NCBI GenBank assembly: GCA_965223355.1 | Contig: CBDCWE010000003.1 | Span: 4,278,001 to 4,342,000, forward strand | Reading direction: 5' to 3' | From: Tectiglobus sp965223355 | GTDB taxonomy: Bacteria; Pseudomonadota; Alphaproteobacteria; Rhizobiales; Hyphomicrobiaceae | Length of the DNA stretch: 64,000 bases | In this document: in pieces, positions 1-7,955 of the stretch | Position numbering within the stretch: the stretch's first letter is position 1 | Layout: the number at the start of each line of letters is the position of its first letter | The notes under the pieces: model-generated | What the model saw: only the letters and a program-made list of their open reading frames with translations | Told to the model about the DNA's origin: nothing | The model's database searches: none | Made by a program: the position numbers and the translations under genes

Positions 1-132
1 GGCCGGATTGTTAAGGCGGCGCTCTTGACCAATCGCCGCTTGGCGGCGATCCATGAGGGGCTTTCAGCCCCTCAAACACCCCGACCAGGGGACCCATCCC
101 CTGGACCCCGAACTTGTTCTGAGGTTCACTAG
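1..132 (+). repeat. Family B multi-hairpin palindromic element, copy B1 (cut by window edge)
   Basis: Successive short palindromes are visible: 32-50 (ATCGCCGC arms), 55-73 (GAGGGGC arms) and 86-104 (CCAGGGG arms), then the family's conserved end motif AACTTGTTC...AGGTT and a CTAG at 129-132. The same order of hairpins recurs at 31754-31915 (inverted) and 33424-33602. The terminal CTAG supplies the TAG stop of the minus-strand fliJ-like gene. The left part (11-30) resembles a decayed further hairpin. The element continues to the left of the window. Confidence 0.85.
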
Positions 133-518
133 TTCGTGGCGAACGCGCGCGCACTGAGCGACGGTGCGCGTGCGCGCTCATCGTCACGTTGCTGGACGGC
201 ATCGACCTGTCCGAGTTCCTCGAGAACTTCGTCGCGCTCCTGAACCGCACTGGCAAGCTTTGCCTCCAGATCGGCGATCGATGCGAGCAGGTTGGATCGG
301 CGCTGGACAGCGGACCGCGCGAACGTGGAATAGGCAAAATGACTGGTGTCACGGATGCCGGTACGCTCTTCTTCCGCCGACACCTGACGCTCGAGATCCT
401 GAGCCATCTGTTCGAACTCACGGATCATCTGTTCGAGCGCTTTGACCTTTTGCGCCTTCTCCTCGGCCTCAAACCGTTTCAGCCTGAGCGCTGCTTCGCG
501 GACTTTCATGCTCGTCAC
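129..518 (-). CDS. fliJ: FliJ-like flagellar export protein
   Basis: Protein of 129 aa, close to the usual FliJ size, predicted to be almost entirely alpha-helical and coiled-coil: heptad-like stretches rich in Glu, Lys, Gln and Leu run through residues 5-55 and 75-110. FliJ is the cytosolic stalk of the flagellar type III export gate and couples the FliI ATPase ring to FlhA. Assignment rests on size, coiled-coil character, the start MTSMKVREAAL and the position beside ctrA, where alphaproteobacteria often carry fliI/fliJ; sequence identity in this family is always weak. It may start at the second Met (residue 4). The stop TAG is formed by the CTAG end of repeat B1, and fliI, if present, would lie beyond the window edge. 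Confidence 0.65.
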   Translation of the reverse strand: MTSMKVREAALRLKRFEAEEKAQKVKALEQMIREFEQMAQDLERQVSAEEERTGIRDTSHFAYSTFARSAVQRRSNLLASIADLEAKLASAVQERDEVLEELGQVDAVQQRDDERARAPSLSARAFATN

Positions 519-1136
519 CCCTACACACTGTTTGACTGGAGACTTGAATGAATCAAAATACGTGCCAAGACAGTTAACTTGCTATTTGAACGCCATTTAT
601 GCAAGTTTACGCATAACCTGCAAGTTGTGTACACATGCCAGCTGGCGTGCGTGGGCGCCGACCACGGTTGATGTCAATTATGTCCGAACCTCGTAAAGTT
701 GCGGTAAAGCAACAATTAACCCGGACATGAATAAGCGTCTCACATCGGATCGAAATTTTGCATCTTTCGGTCTGTGGATCAGGTCCGAATTTTGTTAGAT
801 TATGATTCGCGAGGGCGTGCGTTCCAACTGACCGGAATGGGGGCGGTCAGAAACCACGGAGCGGGTGCAGTTGCAGGGGGCGGACTAGCTGACAACTCGG
901 GTTCTGGACGACCGGCCGCGGGCCGGTGTGTGGATTTTGTTGTCGATCGTGGAAGTGGGTGAATCTTTCTCATTTGTTGACGCGATTGGTAAATTTTTTC
1001 AATCCAATCGTTCGAAATTAGGGTTTCTTAACTTCTGCCGCCTAGATTCCTAACGATCACATATTGCACGGCTCTGCGTATACACGGGCCCCGGGGCAGC
1101 GACCAACGGCATTTGCCAGGGAAGAGGAACGGCGGA
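519..1136. promoter_or_regulatory. Divergent fliJ / ctrA regulatory region with GANTC sites
   Basis: About 620 bp without a convincing gene, clearly more AT-rich than the neighbours near both promoters. Three GANTC sites (CcrM methylation motif in alphaproteobacteria) lie at 550-554, 961-965 and 1045-1049. TTAA-type half sites that could be CtrA boxes occur near 573 (TTAA, 7-bp gap, TTTG) and around 1019-1032. In Caulobacter ctrA P1 is controlled by methylation of a GANTC near its -35 and P2 by CtrA itself; a similar arrangement is inferred here from the motifs only. Confidence 0.45.
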
Positions 1137-1844
1137 ATGAGAGTTCTGTTAATCGAAGATGACAGCGCAACGGCCCAGTCGATCGAGCTGATGCTGCAGT
1201 CCGAAGGCTTCAATGTCTATACTACTGACCTTGGCGAAGAGGGCGTTGATCTTGGTAAACTCTACGATTATGATATAATTCTCTTGGACTTAAACCTGCC
1301 GGATATGAGTGGGTATGAGGTCCTCAAGTCGCTCCGTGTGAGCAAAGTTGCAACGCCAATTTTGATCCTGTCCGGATTGGCGGGGATCGAGGACAAGGTC
1401 AGAGGGCTCGGATTTGGAGCCGATGACTACATGACAAAACCGTTTCACAAGGACGAGCTTGTCGCCCGTATCCAGGCCATTGTGCGCCGCTCGAAAGGAC
1501 ATGCTCAGTCGATTATCGAGACCGGCGAGCTCAAGGTTAACCTCGATACCAAAACCGTTGAAGTTCACGGTCAGCGCGTGCATTTGACCGGCAAGGAATA
1601 TCAGATGCTGGAGCTGCTGTCGCTGCGCAAGGGCACGACGTTGACCAAGGAAATGTTCCTCAACCATCTGTACGGCGGTATGGACGAACCCGAATTGAAG
1701 ATTATCGATGTCTTCATCTGTAAACTGCGCAAGAAATTGCAGGCTGCCACCGGTGGTAAACATTACATCGAGACCGTCTGGGGTCGCGGTTATGTGCTGC
1801 GCGACCCGAGCGAAGATGCAGCCGGCGCCAACGAAGCGGCGTAG
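1137..1844 (+). CDS. ctrA: Cell cycle response regulator CtrA
   Basis: OmpR-class response regulator of 235 aa. Receiver domain (about residues 1-120) starts MRVLLIEDDSATAQSIEL, the hallmark CtrA N-terminus, with acidic pocket E7-D8-D9, phospho-acceptor D51 in LLDLNLPDMSG and the conserved Lys in YMTKPFHKDEL. The winged-helix DNA-binding domain follows (about 125-228, ending WGRGYVLRDP). I chose the ATG at 1137 rather than an in-frame ATG at 1113 because family members begin exactly here and GAAGAGGAA lies just upstream. CtrA represses replication initiation and activates flagellar, pilus and division genes; in many non-Caulobacter alphaproteobacteria it mainly controls motility, which fits the adjacent fliJ. 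The Ala/Glu-rich tail of about 12 residues is variable in the family. Confidence 0.97.
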   Translation: MRVLLIEDDSATAQSIELMLQSEGFNVYTTDLGEEGVDLGKLYDYDIILLDLNLPDMSGYEVLKSLRVSKVATPILILSGLAGIEDKVRGLGFGADDYMTKPFHKDELVARIQAIVRRSKGHAQSIIETGELKVNLDTKTVEVHGQRVHLTGKEYQMLELLSLRKGTTLTKEMFLNHLYGGMDEPELKIIDVFICKLRKKLQAATGGKHYIETVWGRGYVLRDPSEDAAGANEAA

Positions 1845-2398
1845 GTAGACGCCTGAGTGGTAAGGTTTGGCGCCGCTGCTGTCAGCTGAGTGACAGGCCC
1901 GTTATGGCCCGTTTGCTGTTCGCGAACACGTGATCGGCGCCGCCGACGCTGCGGCGGCGTTGGTTTCGTGATCGACACGGCCGCGCGCGTTTCGTGTTGC
2001 TGTGCACAATTGCAACGTGCGTGACGGTGTTGCCACGGCTGCAGCGGACCGATAATCAAGGCTCGGGCAGGCCGCCCGGCGGTCAAGCGACGGCCTTGTT
2101 GACCGGCGCTGCGATCCGATTAACAGATTCCAACAAATTCCAGCGGACAAGAAATCCTCGTTCGTGGCATCGCGCCGCCTTCATAGCTGGATAGCTGGTT
2201 AGCTGCGGCGGCATCAGAAGGTCACGACAACGCGGCGAACACCGGACCGGCATGTCAGGTCGCCGGCTTGTCGGACCAATCGCACCAGGCACACGCATGT
2301 TCTTGTGGATTCCAGGGACCTCGTTGGACGCCGGGTCGCAACGCCGGCTTCGGCGCCACGCATCAAGGCCGAACAAGGCGATGGGCGAGGCGTGGTTC
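1845..2398. other. Intergenic region, no gene recognised
   Basis: About 550 bp after ctrA. It contains a weak hairpin (CTGTCA...TGACAG, about 1881-1898) that lacks a T-tract and a 7-bp TAGCTGG repeat in three imperfect copies near 2186-2205. An open frame runs into the downstream gene from 2252, but its extra 49 codons are Arg-rich and look non-coding. Confidence 0.4.
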
Positions 2399-3235
2399 AT
2401 GGGTGAGACGCGTGAGATATTCAGCGACCTCCTGGGTGACCTCGACCGGATGTCAACGGAACGCGTTCAGCACATACTCAAGGAGATTGCCGCCGGCACC
2501 GCGTGCTTCGGCCGGCACCGCGAATGGACGGATTGGTATCACTACCTGCTGGCGAGGTTGCTCTACCGGTCCAACGAGCGCTACCTCTGGTACACATTGG
2601 AGGTGCTGAATACGTGTTTCTTCGCGCTCTATCCGGACGAACGGAATGTTCAGGGGCCGTACCGTGCCTTCAAACACGATGCGCTGGCGACGTTGGGTCA
2701 ATCGATAATGGATCGTTCGCGCTGGGATGGTGACCGTCCCAGGCTGGATCAAGCCTTTCACAGAGGCAGTGTCGCTGCCAGAACCGGCTATCCTTTATGG
2801 CGCGATGTCAGCGGCGATCTCAGCTCGTCGTTGTTCTTCTGTACAAAGTATCTGGACGGCGCGGCGTTCGAGCCGTGGCTGGTCTCAATACTGGCAATCG
2901 ATCATCCGCACTGGCGCGCCCAGCTCATGGTTTGGTTTGTCCACGCACATCCCATTCTTGCCGGCGAAATCACGCAAATTTCGCAACTTGATCCCGGCTC
3001 GACAATCGCTTGGGGGACTTCGCACCTGCTGGATGGCAATTGCACGACCGACTATGGCTCGATTGTTTCCGTTCCGTTCTTGGCGGCGGACACCCGAGCG
3101 ACAAAATACGAGATGGTCGCTTGGCAGCTTCGGCGCGTTGACTTCGGGGCATGGCGGGACGCAATTGCTCGGGTGGATTTCCTCCAACCCGTTTTGGACG
3201 AAGTCTCCGACAGGTTTGCCGAACTTTACGTCTAG
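2399..3235 (+). CDS. Hypothetical protein rich in Trp and Tyr
   Basis: Not recognised. About 278 aa from the ATG at 2399, which has GAGG eight bases upstream; in-frame ATGs also occur at 2252 and 2381. The protein is soluble-looking, without signal peptide or membrane segment, and unusually rich in aromatic residues (for example EWTDWYHYLLARLLYR and NERYLWYTLEVLNTCF). Predicted mostly helical in the N-terminal half. It is followed directly by repeat C1, whose first TAG is the stop codon. It stands alone between ctrA and an MBL hydrolase, so the context gives no functional clue. Confidence 0.6.
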   Translation: MGETREIFSDLLGDLDRMSTERVQHILKEIAAGTACFGRHREWTDWYHYLLARLLYRSNERYLWYTLEVLNTCFFALYPDERNVQGPYRAFKHDALATLGQSIMDRSRWDGDRPRLDQAFHRGSVAARTGYPLWRDVSGDLSSSLFFCTKYLDGAAFEPWLVSILAIDHPHWRAQLMVWFVHAHPILAGEITQISQLDPGSTIAWGTSHLLDGNCTTDYGSIVSVPFLAADTRATKYEMVAWQLRRVDFGAWRDAIARVDFLQPVLDEVSDRFAELYV

Positions 3236-3493
3236 TGGTCTCAATCACTCAAAATAGCGTATCAGACGCTCAGATTTGGTCTGGGCCAAGGCGCGATGGG
3301 TGATGCGGCGCATCGCAACGCCGCTGCAACGCCGGCACCAGGCCAAATCTGAGCGCCTTCGGTGCGCTGCCCTGGCCCGTGAGGGCGTCAGCCGTGCTCA
3401 CCATAGCACACGCTATGCTTGCGCACTCCATTCCTGCTCACGAACCAAGGCAGCGCATCTCAATGCACCATTTGAAGTGATTGAGACCACTAG
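3232..3493 (+). repeat. Family C MITE-like element, copy C1 (complete)
   Basis: 262-bp element bounded by perfect 18-bp terminal inverted repeats, CTAGTGGTCTCAATCACT at 3232-3249 and its reverse complement at 3476-3493. Inside is a second imperfect inverted pair (CAGATTTGGTCTGG near 3270 and CCAGGCCAAATCTG near 3347). No coding capacity is convincing. The left CTAG gives the upstream gene its TAG stop. Parts of the right end recur at 50634-50696 and 53610-53716. Confidence 0.9.
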
Positions 3494-3724
3494 GCCGTAC
3501 CGGACAGGCTTCAGAACGGCGCTCTGGCGGTCGTGCGTGCGACAACCGCCGGCCGGGTGCTGCCCAGGTACGCGGCGCGGCGCCACTGGATGATCATTGC
3601 CGGTTTGGTTTTCAAGCGTTGGGCTTGACATGTGCCCGCAGCAATGCACCCGTCACCCGAAATCCGACCGCCGCGCCAGTCGATCGGACGCCAGCGCGAG
3701 AACACTGAGGCAAAGGACCCCATC

Positions 3725-4375
3725 ATGGCCGCCGTCGAACCCGGGCTCAACGTCGCGATCATTCCGGTTACGCCACTGCAGCAAAACTGCACGCTGGTGT
3801 GGTCGACGGTGGATGGCAGAGGGGTGGTGGTCGACCCCGGCGGGGATGTCGATGAAATCACGCGCGCCGTAGCCGAAGCCAACATCACAGTGGAAAAGAT
3901 CGTGTTGACACACGGCCATGTTGATCATGCCGCCGGTGCCGACGAACTGCGCGAAAAACTGGGTGTCAAGATCGAGGGTCCGCACGTTGCCGACAAGTTC
4001 CTGCTCGACACATTGGCGAGCCAGGCGGCCACGTTCGGGATGTCGGGCGCGCGCGACGTTGCCCCTGACCTGTGGCTCGAGGAAGGCCAGATCCTGACCA
4101 TGGCGGGTTTCGACTTCGAAATCTTCCATTGCCCCGGCCACTCGCCCGGCTCACTCGTCTACGTCAATCGCGACAACCAGTTTGCGCTGGTTGGTGATGT
4201 CCTCTTTCAGGGCTCGATCGGGCGCACCGATTTCCCCTACGGCGATCACGATGCGCTGATCGCGGCGATCAAGACCAAGCTGCTGCCGCTGGGCGATGAC
4301 ATCGCCTTCATCTGCGGTCACGGCGCGCCCTCCTCGTTCGGCCGCGAACGCGAGATCAATCCGTTTCTGCAGTAG
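3725..4375 (+). CDS. Metallo-beta-lactamase-fold hydrolase, small glyoxalase II-like (YcbL type)
   Basis: 216 aa, the usual size for the compact glyoxalase II-like (YcbL/GloC) group that lacks the extra C-terminal helical domain. The metal-binding motif THGHVDH lies at residues 62-68 (H63, H65, D67, H68), followed by H139 in CPGHSPGS, bridging D158 in LVGDVLF and H199 in CGHGAP. Expected role: hydrolysis of S-lactoylglutathione or a related thioester in the cytosol. The ATG at 3725 is preferred over an upstream ATG at 3632 because AAAGGA precedes it and the protein fold starts there. The specific substrate is inferred from family only. Confidence 0.9.
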   Translation: MAAVEPGLNVAIIPVTPLQQNCTLVWSTVDGRGVVVDPGGDVDEITRAVAEANITVEKIVLTHGHVDHAAGADELREKLGVKIEGPHVADKFLLDTLASQAATFGMSGARDVAPDLWLEEGQILTMAGFDFEIFHCPGHSPGSLVYVNRDNQFALVGDVLFQGSIGRTDFPYGDHDALIAAIKTKLLPLGDDIAFICGHGAPSSFGREREINPFLQ

Positions 4376-4688
4376 CAGGCCGCGACGCCGTTCCCGGACG
4401 TGTTGCACACGACATCGAGAAACGCGTTCGCGAGCCGGCGTTGAACGCTGCCCGGCCGGAGGTGGTCGGCAGTGTGATCAACATCCGTAAGGCAAACCAA
4501 AAACGCCGGCAGTGCCGGCCGCCGCGGGCACTCAATCGGCCTCGGCTTGTACTTATTATGCAACAAAGAAATAAGGCATAACTTACTGAAATAAAACTAG
4601 AAATAGCCGCTCTATATTCCTATTCACGCCTGAATCGATTGGCAAATCATGTCCCGGGAGGCGAAACATCATGGAAATGGAGAGAGCC
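4376..4688 (+). promoter_or_regulatory. AT-rich leader/promoter region of the small secreted peptide
   Basis: From about 4545 the composition switches from GC-rich to AT-rich for roughly 75 bases (TACTTATTATG through CTATATTCC), the most AT-rich stretch nearby, consistent with a strong promoter for the 47-aa peptide. A GANTC site (GAATC) lies near 4632. The first 150 bp show nothing recognisable. Confidence 0.4.
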
Positions 4689-4832
4689 ATGAAAACTATT
4701 GCCGTAACCGCCGTTGCTGTTGGTCTCGCACTGAGCGCTATGTCGTCGGCCTTTGCAGCTGATGCCAAGAAGTGTGCAGCAGGAATGGAATGGGACAAGA
4801 CCACGCAAAAGTGCGTCAAGAAGCAGTCCTGA
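4689..4832 (+). CDS. Small secreted cysteine-containing peptide (47 aa)
   Basis: Short gene: ATG at 4689 after GGAGAGAGCC, stop TGA at 4830-4832. Residues 1-23 form a clean signal peptide (Lys at position 2, hydrophobic core AVTAVAVGLALSAM, cleavage after SSAFA). The mature part is about 24 residues, Lys-rich, with two cysteines spaced as in CAAGMEWDKTTQKC, which could form a disulfide in the periplasm. Two further in-frame ATGs at 4671 and 4677 are possible starts but would spoil the signal peptide. An AT-rich promoter-like region precedes it and a perfect intrinsic terminator follows, so it is probably a strongly expressed single gene. No function can be assigned. Confidence 0.75.
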   Translation: MKTIAVTAVAVGLALSAMSSAFAADAKKCAAGMEWDKTTQKCVKKQS

Positions 4833-4868
4833 TCTAAGGATCTGAAGATCTAAGGATCTGGAGGTACG

Positions 4869-4901
4869 ATGGCCGGGCGGTGACAATCGCCCGGCCATTT
4901 T
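4869..4901. terminator. Bidirectional intrinsic terminator
   Basis: Perfect 11-bp GC-rich stem ATGGCCGGGCG (4869-4879) / CGCCCGGCCAT (4888-4898) with an 8-base loop, followed by TTTT on the plus strand; the minus strand also reads AAAA before the stem. It sits between the convergent small-peptide gene and the 2-hydroxyacid oxidase gene and can end both transcripts. Confidence 0.85.
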
Positions 4902-4920
4902 GCTGCCCACCGGGCTGGTA

Positions 4921-6087
4921 TTACTGCAACGACGCGAGGCGGCCGGGAAGATCGCTGATCTCGGCGCAGCCGAGCTGGGACATGTTGTTGGCGAGATCAT
5001 CGAGGAACATGCCGGCAACGTGATCGCCGCCGCGATCTGCGAGCGCTGCAACGCCATACATAAAGGCGCGCCCGCAGAGCACGAAGTCGGCGCCGAGGGC
5101 CAACGCGCGCGCAATGTCGAGGCCGCTGCGAACACCACTGTCGAATATGATCTTGACGCGCTCGCCCACGATCGCCTTGACACGCGGCAGCACGTTTATG
5201 GCAGCGGGCGCACCATCGGTCTGGCGGGCGCCATGGTTCGAGACGCCAATACCGTCGACCCCCTCATCGACGGCGCGCCGCACGTCTTCGAGATCGAGCA
5301 GGCCTTTGATGACGATCGGGCCCGGCCATTCTTTGCGCACCTCCCGCAAATAGTCCCAATCAAGGGTCCCGCCAAGGCCCTGGCCGATGAAGTTTGTCAT
5401 GTTGCGAAGATCCTTGGCGGCAACGTATTTCTCGATCGCGCGAAAGCGCGGTGTGCCATGGCGCAGGGTCGCCAGGCTCCAGCTCGGCCGCATCATGCAG
5501 CGCAGAATCATGGTCGCGGTGATGGCGGGCGGCACCGCCACGCCCGCCTTGCGCTGGCGTTCGCGGGTGCTGCCGGTCGGCACGTCAGCCGTGATCAGCA
5601 GCGTGGTAAAACCAGCGTCGCCGGCGCGTTCGAGAAGATCTTTGCGGATACTGGCCGAGCGCGGCGGGTAGAGCTGAAACCAGCCCATGCCGTTGGCGAT
5701 GGCGCCGACCGTCTCCGGTGTTTCGGTCGCGACGGTGCTCAACGCGTAAGGGATGCGGTATCTGGCGGCTGTTGCGGCCAGAATGCGCTCGGCGCCCGGC
5801 CACATGAGGCCCGTCAGGCCGACCGGCGCAACGCCGAACGGGGCGGCATAGTTCGTGCCGAACAGCTCGGTTTCAAGTTTTGGTTCGAACGCGCCGAGCA
5901 GCAGCTTCGGCGTCAGGCGAACATCATGCATTGCCGCGACATTGGCTTTGGCGCCAACATCATAGCCGGTGCCGCTGTCGAGATATTCCCAGGCAAAGAA
6001 TGGGATGCGCCGATAGGCGCGCGCTGCAAGATCGGATATGCGAGGATATTTGTTGCGCAGGGCGAGATTGGCTTCGGGCGCCGGCAT
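4921..6087 (-). CDS. FMN-dependent alpha-hydroxy-acid oxidising enzyme (LldD / mandelate dehydrogenase family)
   Basis: 388 aa TIM-barrel flavoprotein of the L-lactate dehydrogenase / glycolate oxidase / mandelate dehydrogenase family, oxidising a 2-hydroxyacid to a 2-oxoacid. Seen: N-terminal PRISDLAARAYRRIP, FMN-contact Lys at K261 (IVIKGLL), catalytic H285 and substrate-binding R288 in SNHGARQTDG, and the C-terminal FMN phosphate site DSGVRSG (316-322). The usual SNHGGRQLD motif is altered (Ala for the second Gly, Thr for Leu), so substrate range may differ. No membrane-anchor loop is obvious. It is transcribed alone, with repeat A1 only 36 bp upstream of its start, within the expected promoter region. 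Confidence 0.93.
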   Translation of the reverse strand: MPAPEANLALRNKYPRISDLAARAYRRIPFFAWEYLDSGTGYDVGAKANVAAMHDVRLTPKLLLGAFEPKLETELFGTNYAAPFGVAPVGLTGLMWPGAERILAATAARYRIPYALSTVATETPETVGAIANGMGWFQLYPPRSASIRKDLLERAGDAGFTTLLITADVPTGSTRERQRKAGVAVPPAITATMILRCMMRPSWSLATLRHGTPRFRAIEKYVAAKDLRNMTNFIGQGLGGTLDWDYLREVRKEWPGPIVIKGLLDLEDVRRAVDEGVDGIGVSNHGARQTDGAPAAINVLPRVKAIVGERVKIIFDSGVRSGLDIARALALGADFVLCGRAFMYGVAALADRGGDHVAGMFLDDLANNMSQLGCAEISDLPGRLASLQ

Positions 6088-6123
6088 TGCTGGTTCTCGG
6101 ACATCAGGTGGATCGGTCTGCTG

Positions 6124-6262
6124 TTAGATCATCGTGCTTTAAGCTGGAACCGCTATTGCGGTTCCAGCTTAAAGCACAAAGATGATCGCCACTTTAGAGG
6201 CGAGCAACTTTCTGCCTTTATTCGGGATCGTTCCGATTCCGAATAATGGCAGGTTGCTCTAG
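6124..6262 (+). repeat. Family A two-hairpin element, copy A1
   Basis: Starts TTAG and ends CTAG. Hairpin 1 is the near-perfect inverted repeat around GGAACCGCTATTGCGGTTCC with long AT-rich arms; its arm carries compensated changes (AAGCTGG / CCAGCTT here, AAGTTGG / CCAACTT in other copies). Hairpin 2 runs from GAGCAAC to GTTGCTC around GGGATCGTTCCGATTCC. It lies between the divergent 2-hydroxyacid oxidase and aminotransferase genes, 36 bp from the former's start. Confidence 0.92.
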
Positions 6263-6368
6263 CCCCCGTGATGGCGAATTTGTGGCGTGTTGTCCAATCG
6301 ACCTGGCCCACGACAGCCACTCATCCACGGCGTGATGGCGCAGGGCTCAACGTCTTAGGTCAACGCTG

Positions 6369-6507
6369 CTAGATCATCGTGCTTTAAGTTGGAACCGTTA
6401 TTGCGGTTCCAACTTAAAGCACAAAGATGATCGCCACTTTAGAGGCGAGCAACTTTCTGCCTTTATTCGGGATCGTTCCGATTCCGAATAAAGGCAGGTT
6501 GCTCTAG
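6369..6507 (+). repeat. Family A two-hairpin element, copy A2
   Basis: Second, nearly identical copy in the same intergenic region and orientation as A1, separated from it by 106 bp, bounded by CTAG on both sides. The right end is only 32 bp from the aminotransferase start, so it forms part of the leader or promoter. The loop of hairpin 1 has one change that breaks the symmetry (GTTATTGC). Confidence 0.92.
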
Positions 6508-6539
6508 TCTGAGCGCCAAACGCTGCTGGAGGCATGACC

Positions 6540-7916
6540 ATGTCCGATCCTACATTCACCAACTCCCAGATCATTGCGGCTTATCGCCAAAGGACGCGGC
6601 GTTCGGCTGAGCTTGCCGGTGAGGCGGGCGCCGTGTTTCCGAGCGGGATCGTGCACGATTCTCGGCGCACGCTGCCCTATGCAGTCTACGTCGAGCGCGC
6701 CCAAGGTTCGCGCAAATGGGATGCCGACGGCAATGAATACGTTGACTATTACGGTGGCCACGGGGCGCTGCTGTTGGGCCATGGCCGCAAGGAAGTCGTC
6801 GATGCGGTGCAGGCCCAGGTTGCAGTTGGCACGCACTATGGTGCCTGCCACGTGGCCGAAATCCGTTGGGGCAGGCTCGTGAAGGACATGGTGCCGTGTG
6901 CCGAGACGGTGCGGTTTACCTCATCGGGAACGGAAGCCAATCTGATGGCGATCCGGCTGGCGCGGGCGATCACCGGGCGCCACAAGTTGGTCCGTTTCAA
7001 GGGGCATTTTCACGGTTGGCATGATCACGCAGCGTTCGGCGTTGCCAATCATTTCGACGGCACGCCGACGCCCGGCGTGCTGGCAGATATTGCCGCCAAT
7101 ACGATCCTGGCGCCGCCCGATGATATCTCGGCGACCCGCGAAATCCTTGCAGGCGACGATGACATTGCCGCCGTCATCCTCGAGCCGACAGGTGCGAGTT
7201 GGGGGCAGGTGCCGATCAGGGCTGGCATGCTGGAGGCCCTGCGTGAGGTGACGGCGGCGCGCGGCATCGTTCTCATCTTTGATGAGGTGGTCACCGGCTT
7301 CCGGGTTTCGCGCGGCGGTGCCCAGGCGCATTTCGGCGTAACACCGGATCTCACGAGCCTGGCAAAGATCCTTGCCGGCGGCCTGCCAGGCGGCGCCGTG
7401 TGCGGGCGCGCCGACATCCTTGAGTTGCTTGATTTCGACGTTGCCGCCGCCAAGGGCTTCGAAAAAATCGCTCATCAGGGCACCTATAACGCCAATCCGT
7501 TGTCGGCGGCGGCGGGGATCACGGCACTGGGAATCATCAACGACGGCGATGCCTGTGATGTCGCCAATCAACAGGCTCAAAAGCTGCGATCGCAGTGCAA
7601 CGCTGTGATTGCGCAAGAAGGTGTGCCTTGGGCCTGCTACGGCCAGTTCTCGGGCTTTTATCTGTTCCTCAATCCGCAAGGTCTGGCGGTCGATCCGAAT
7701 TCGTTCGATGCCGCCCAAATCGGTCATCAGGCGCTGTCAGCCAAGAGCCCGATCGCGGAGAAACTGCGTCTGGCGTTGTTGGTTCACGGTGTCGACATTG
7801 CCAGCAAGCCGGGTGGCTCGGTCTCAGCCGTGCATAGCGATGACGACCTTGAACAAACCTCCGAAGCCCTGCGCGCGGCGATCAGGATGCTGCGTGCCGA
7901 GGGCGATATCCGTTGA
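6540..7916 (+). CDS. Class III PLP aminotransferase, glutamate-1-semialdehyde aminomutase-like
   Basis: 458 aa fold-type I PLP enzyme. Residues quoted from the upstream ATG at 6534: phosphate-binding SSGTEAN (130-136), PLP-ring contact DEVVTGFR (250-257) and Schiff-base K278 in SLAKILAGGLPGGAVCG. The sequence resembles GSA 2,1-aminomutase, but such proteins in catabolic clusters are usually aminotransferases of unknown specificity; heme synthesis is unlikely given the neighbours. The ATG at 6540 is favoured over 6534 because GGAGG is seven bases upstream of it. First gene of a plus-strand set continuing into hyuB (39-bp gap) and hyuA (ATGA overlap), suggesting one transcript that handles an amine and an amide bond of the same substrate (inference). 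Confidence 0.92.
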   Translation: MSDPTFTNSQIIAAYRQRTRRSAELAGEAGAVFPSGIVHDSRRTLPYAVYVERAQGSRKWDADGNEYVDYYGGHGALLLGHGRKEVVDAVQAQVAVGTHYGACHVAEIRWGRLVKDMVPCAETVRFTSSGTEANLMAIRLARAITGRHKLVRFKGHFHGWHDHAAFGVANHFDGTPTPGVLADIAANTILAPPDDISATREILAGDDDIAAVILEPTGASWGQVPIRAGMLEALREVTAARGIVLIFDEVVTGFRVSRGGAQAHFGVTPDLTSLAKILAGGLPGGAVCGRADILELLDFDVAAAKGFEKIAHQGTYNANPLSAAAGITALGIINDGDACDVANQQAQKLRSQCNAVIAQEGVPWACYGQFSGFYLFLNPQGLAVDPNSFDAAQIGHQALSAKSPIAEKLRLALLVHGVDIASKPGGSVSAVHSDDDLEQTSEALRAAIRMLRAEGDIR

Positions 7917-7955
7917 CGTTGCGGACCCGGATTTCGACGGAATGCCTGAGCCGAA

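Noticed and set aside
2252..2398. Upstream extension of the unknown protein gene
   Set aside because: Arg-rich, no ribosome binding site for the ATG at 2252; the ATG at 2399 with GAGG upstream is a better start.
3276..3593. Plus-strand open frame inside and after repeat C1
   Set aside because: It is translated repeat sequence with a composition unlike real genes.
4900..6246. Long plus-strand open frame covering the 2-hydroxyacid oxidase gene, sharing its C-terminal tail with the frame at 22515-22820
   Set aside because: It is the antisense of a clear FMN enzyme gene; the identical protein tails come from translated family A repeat sequence in both places, not from a conserved protein.
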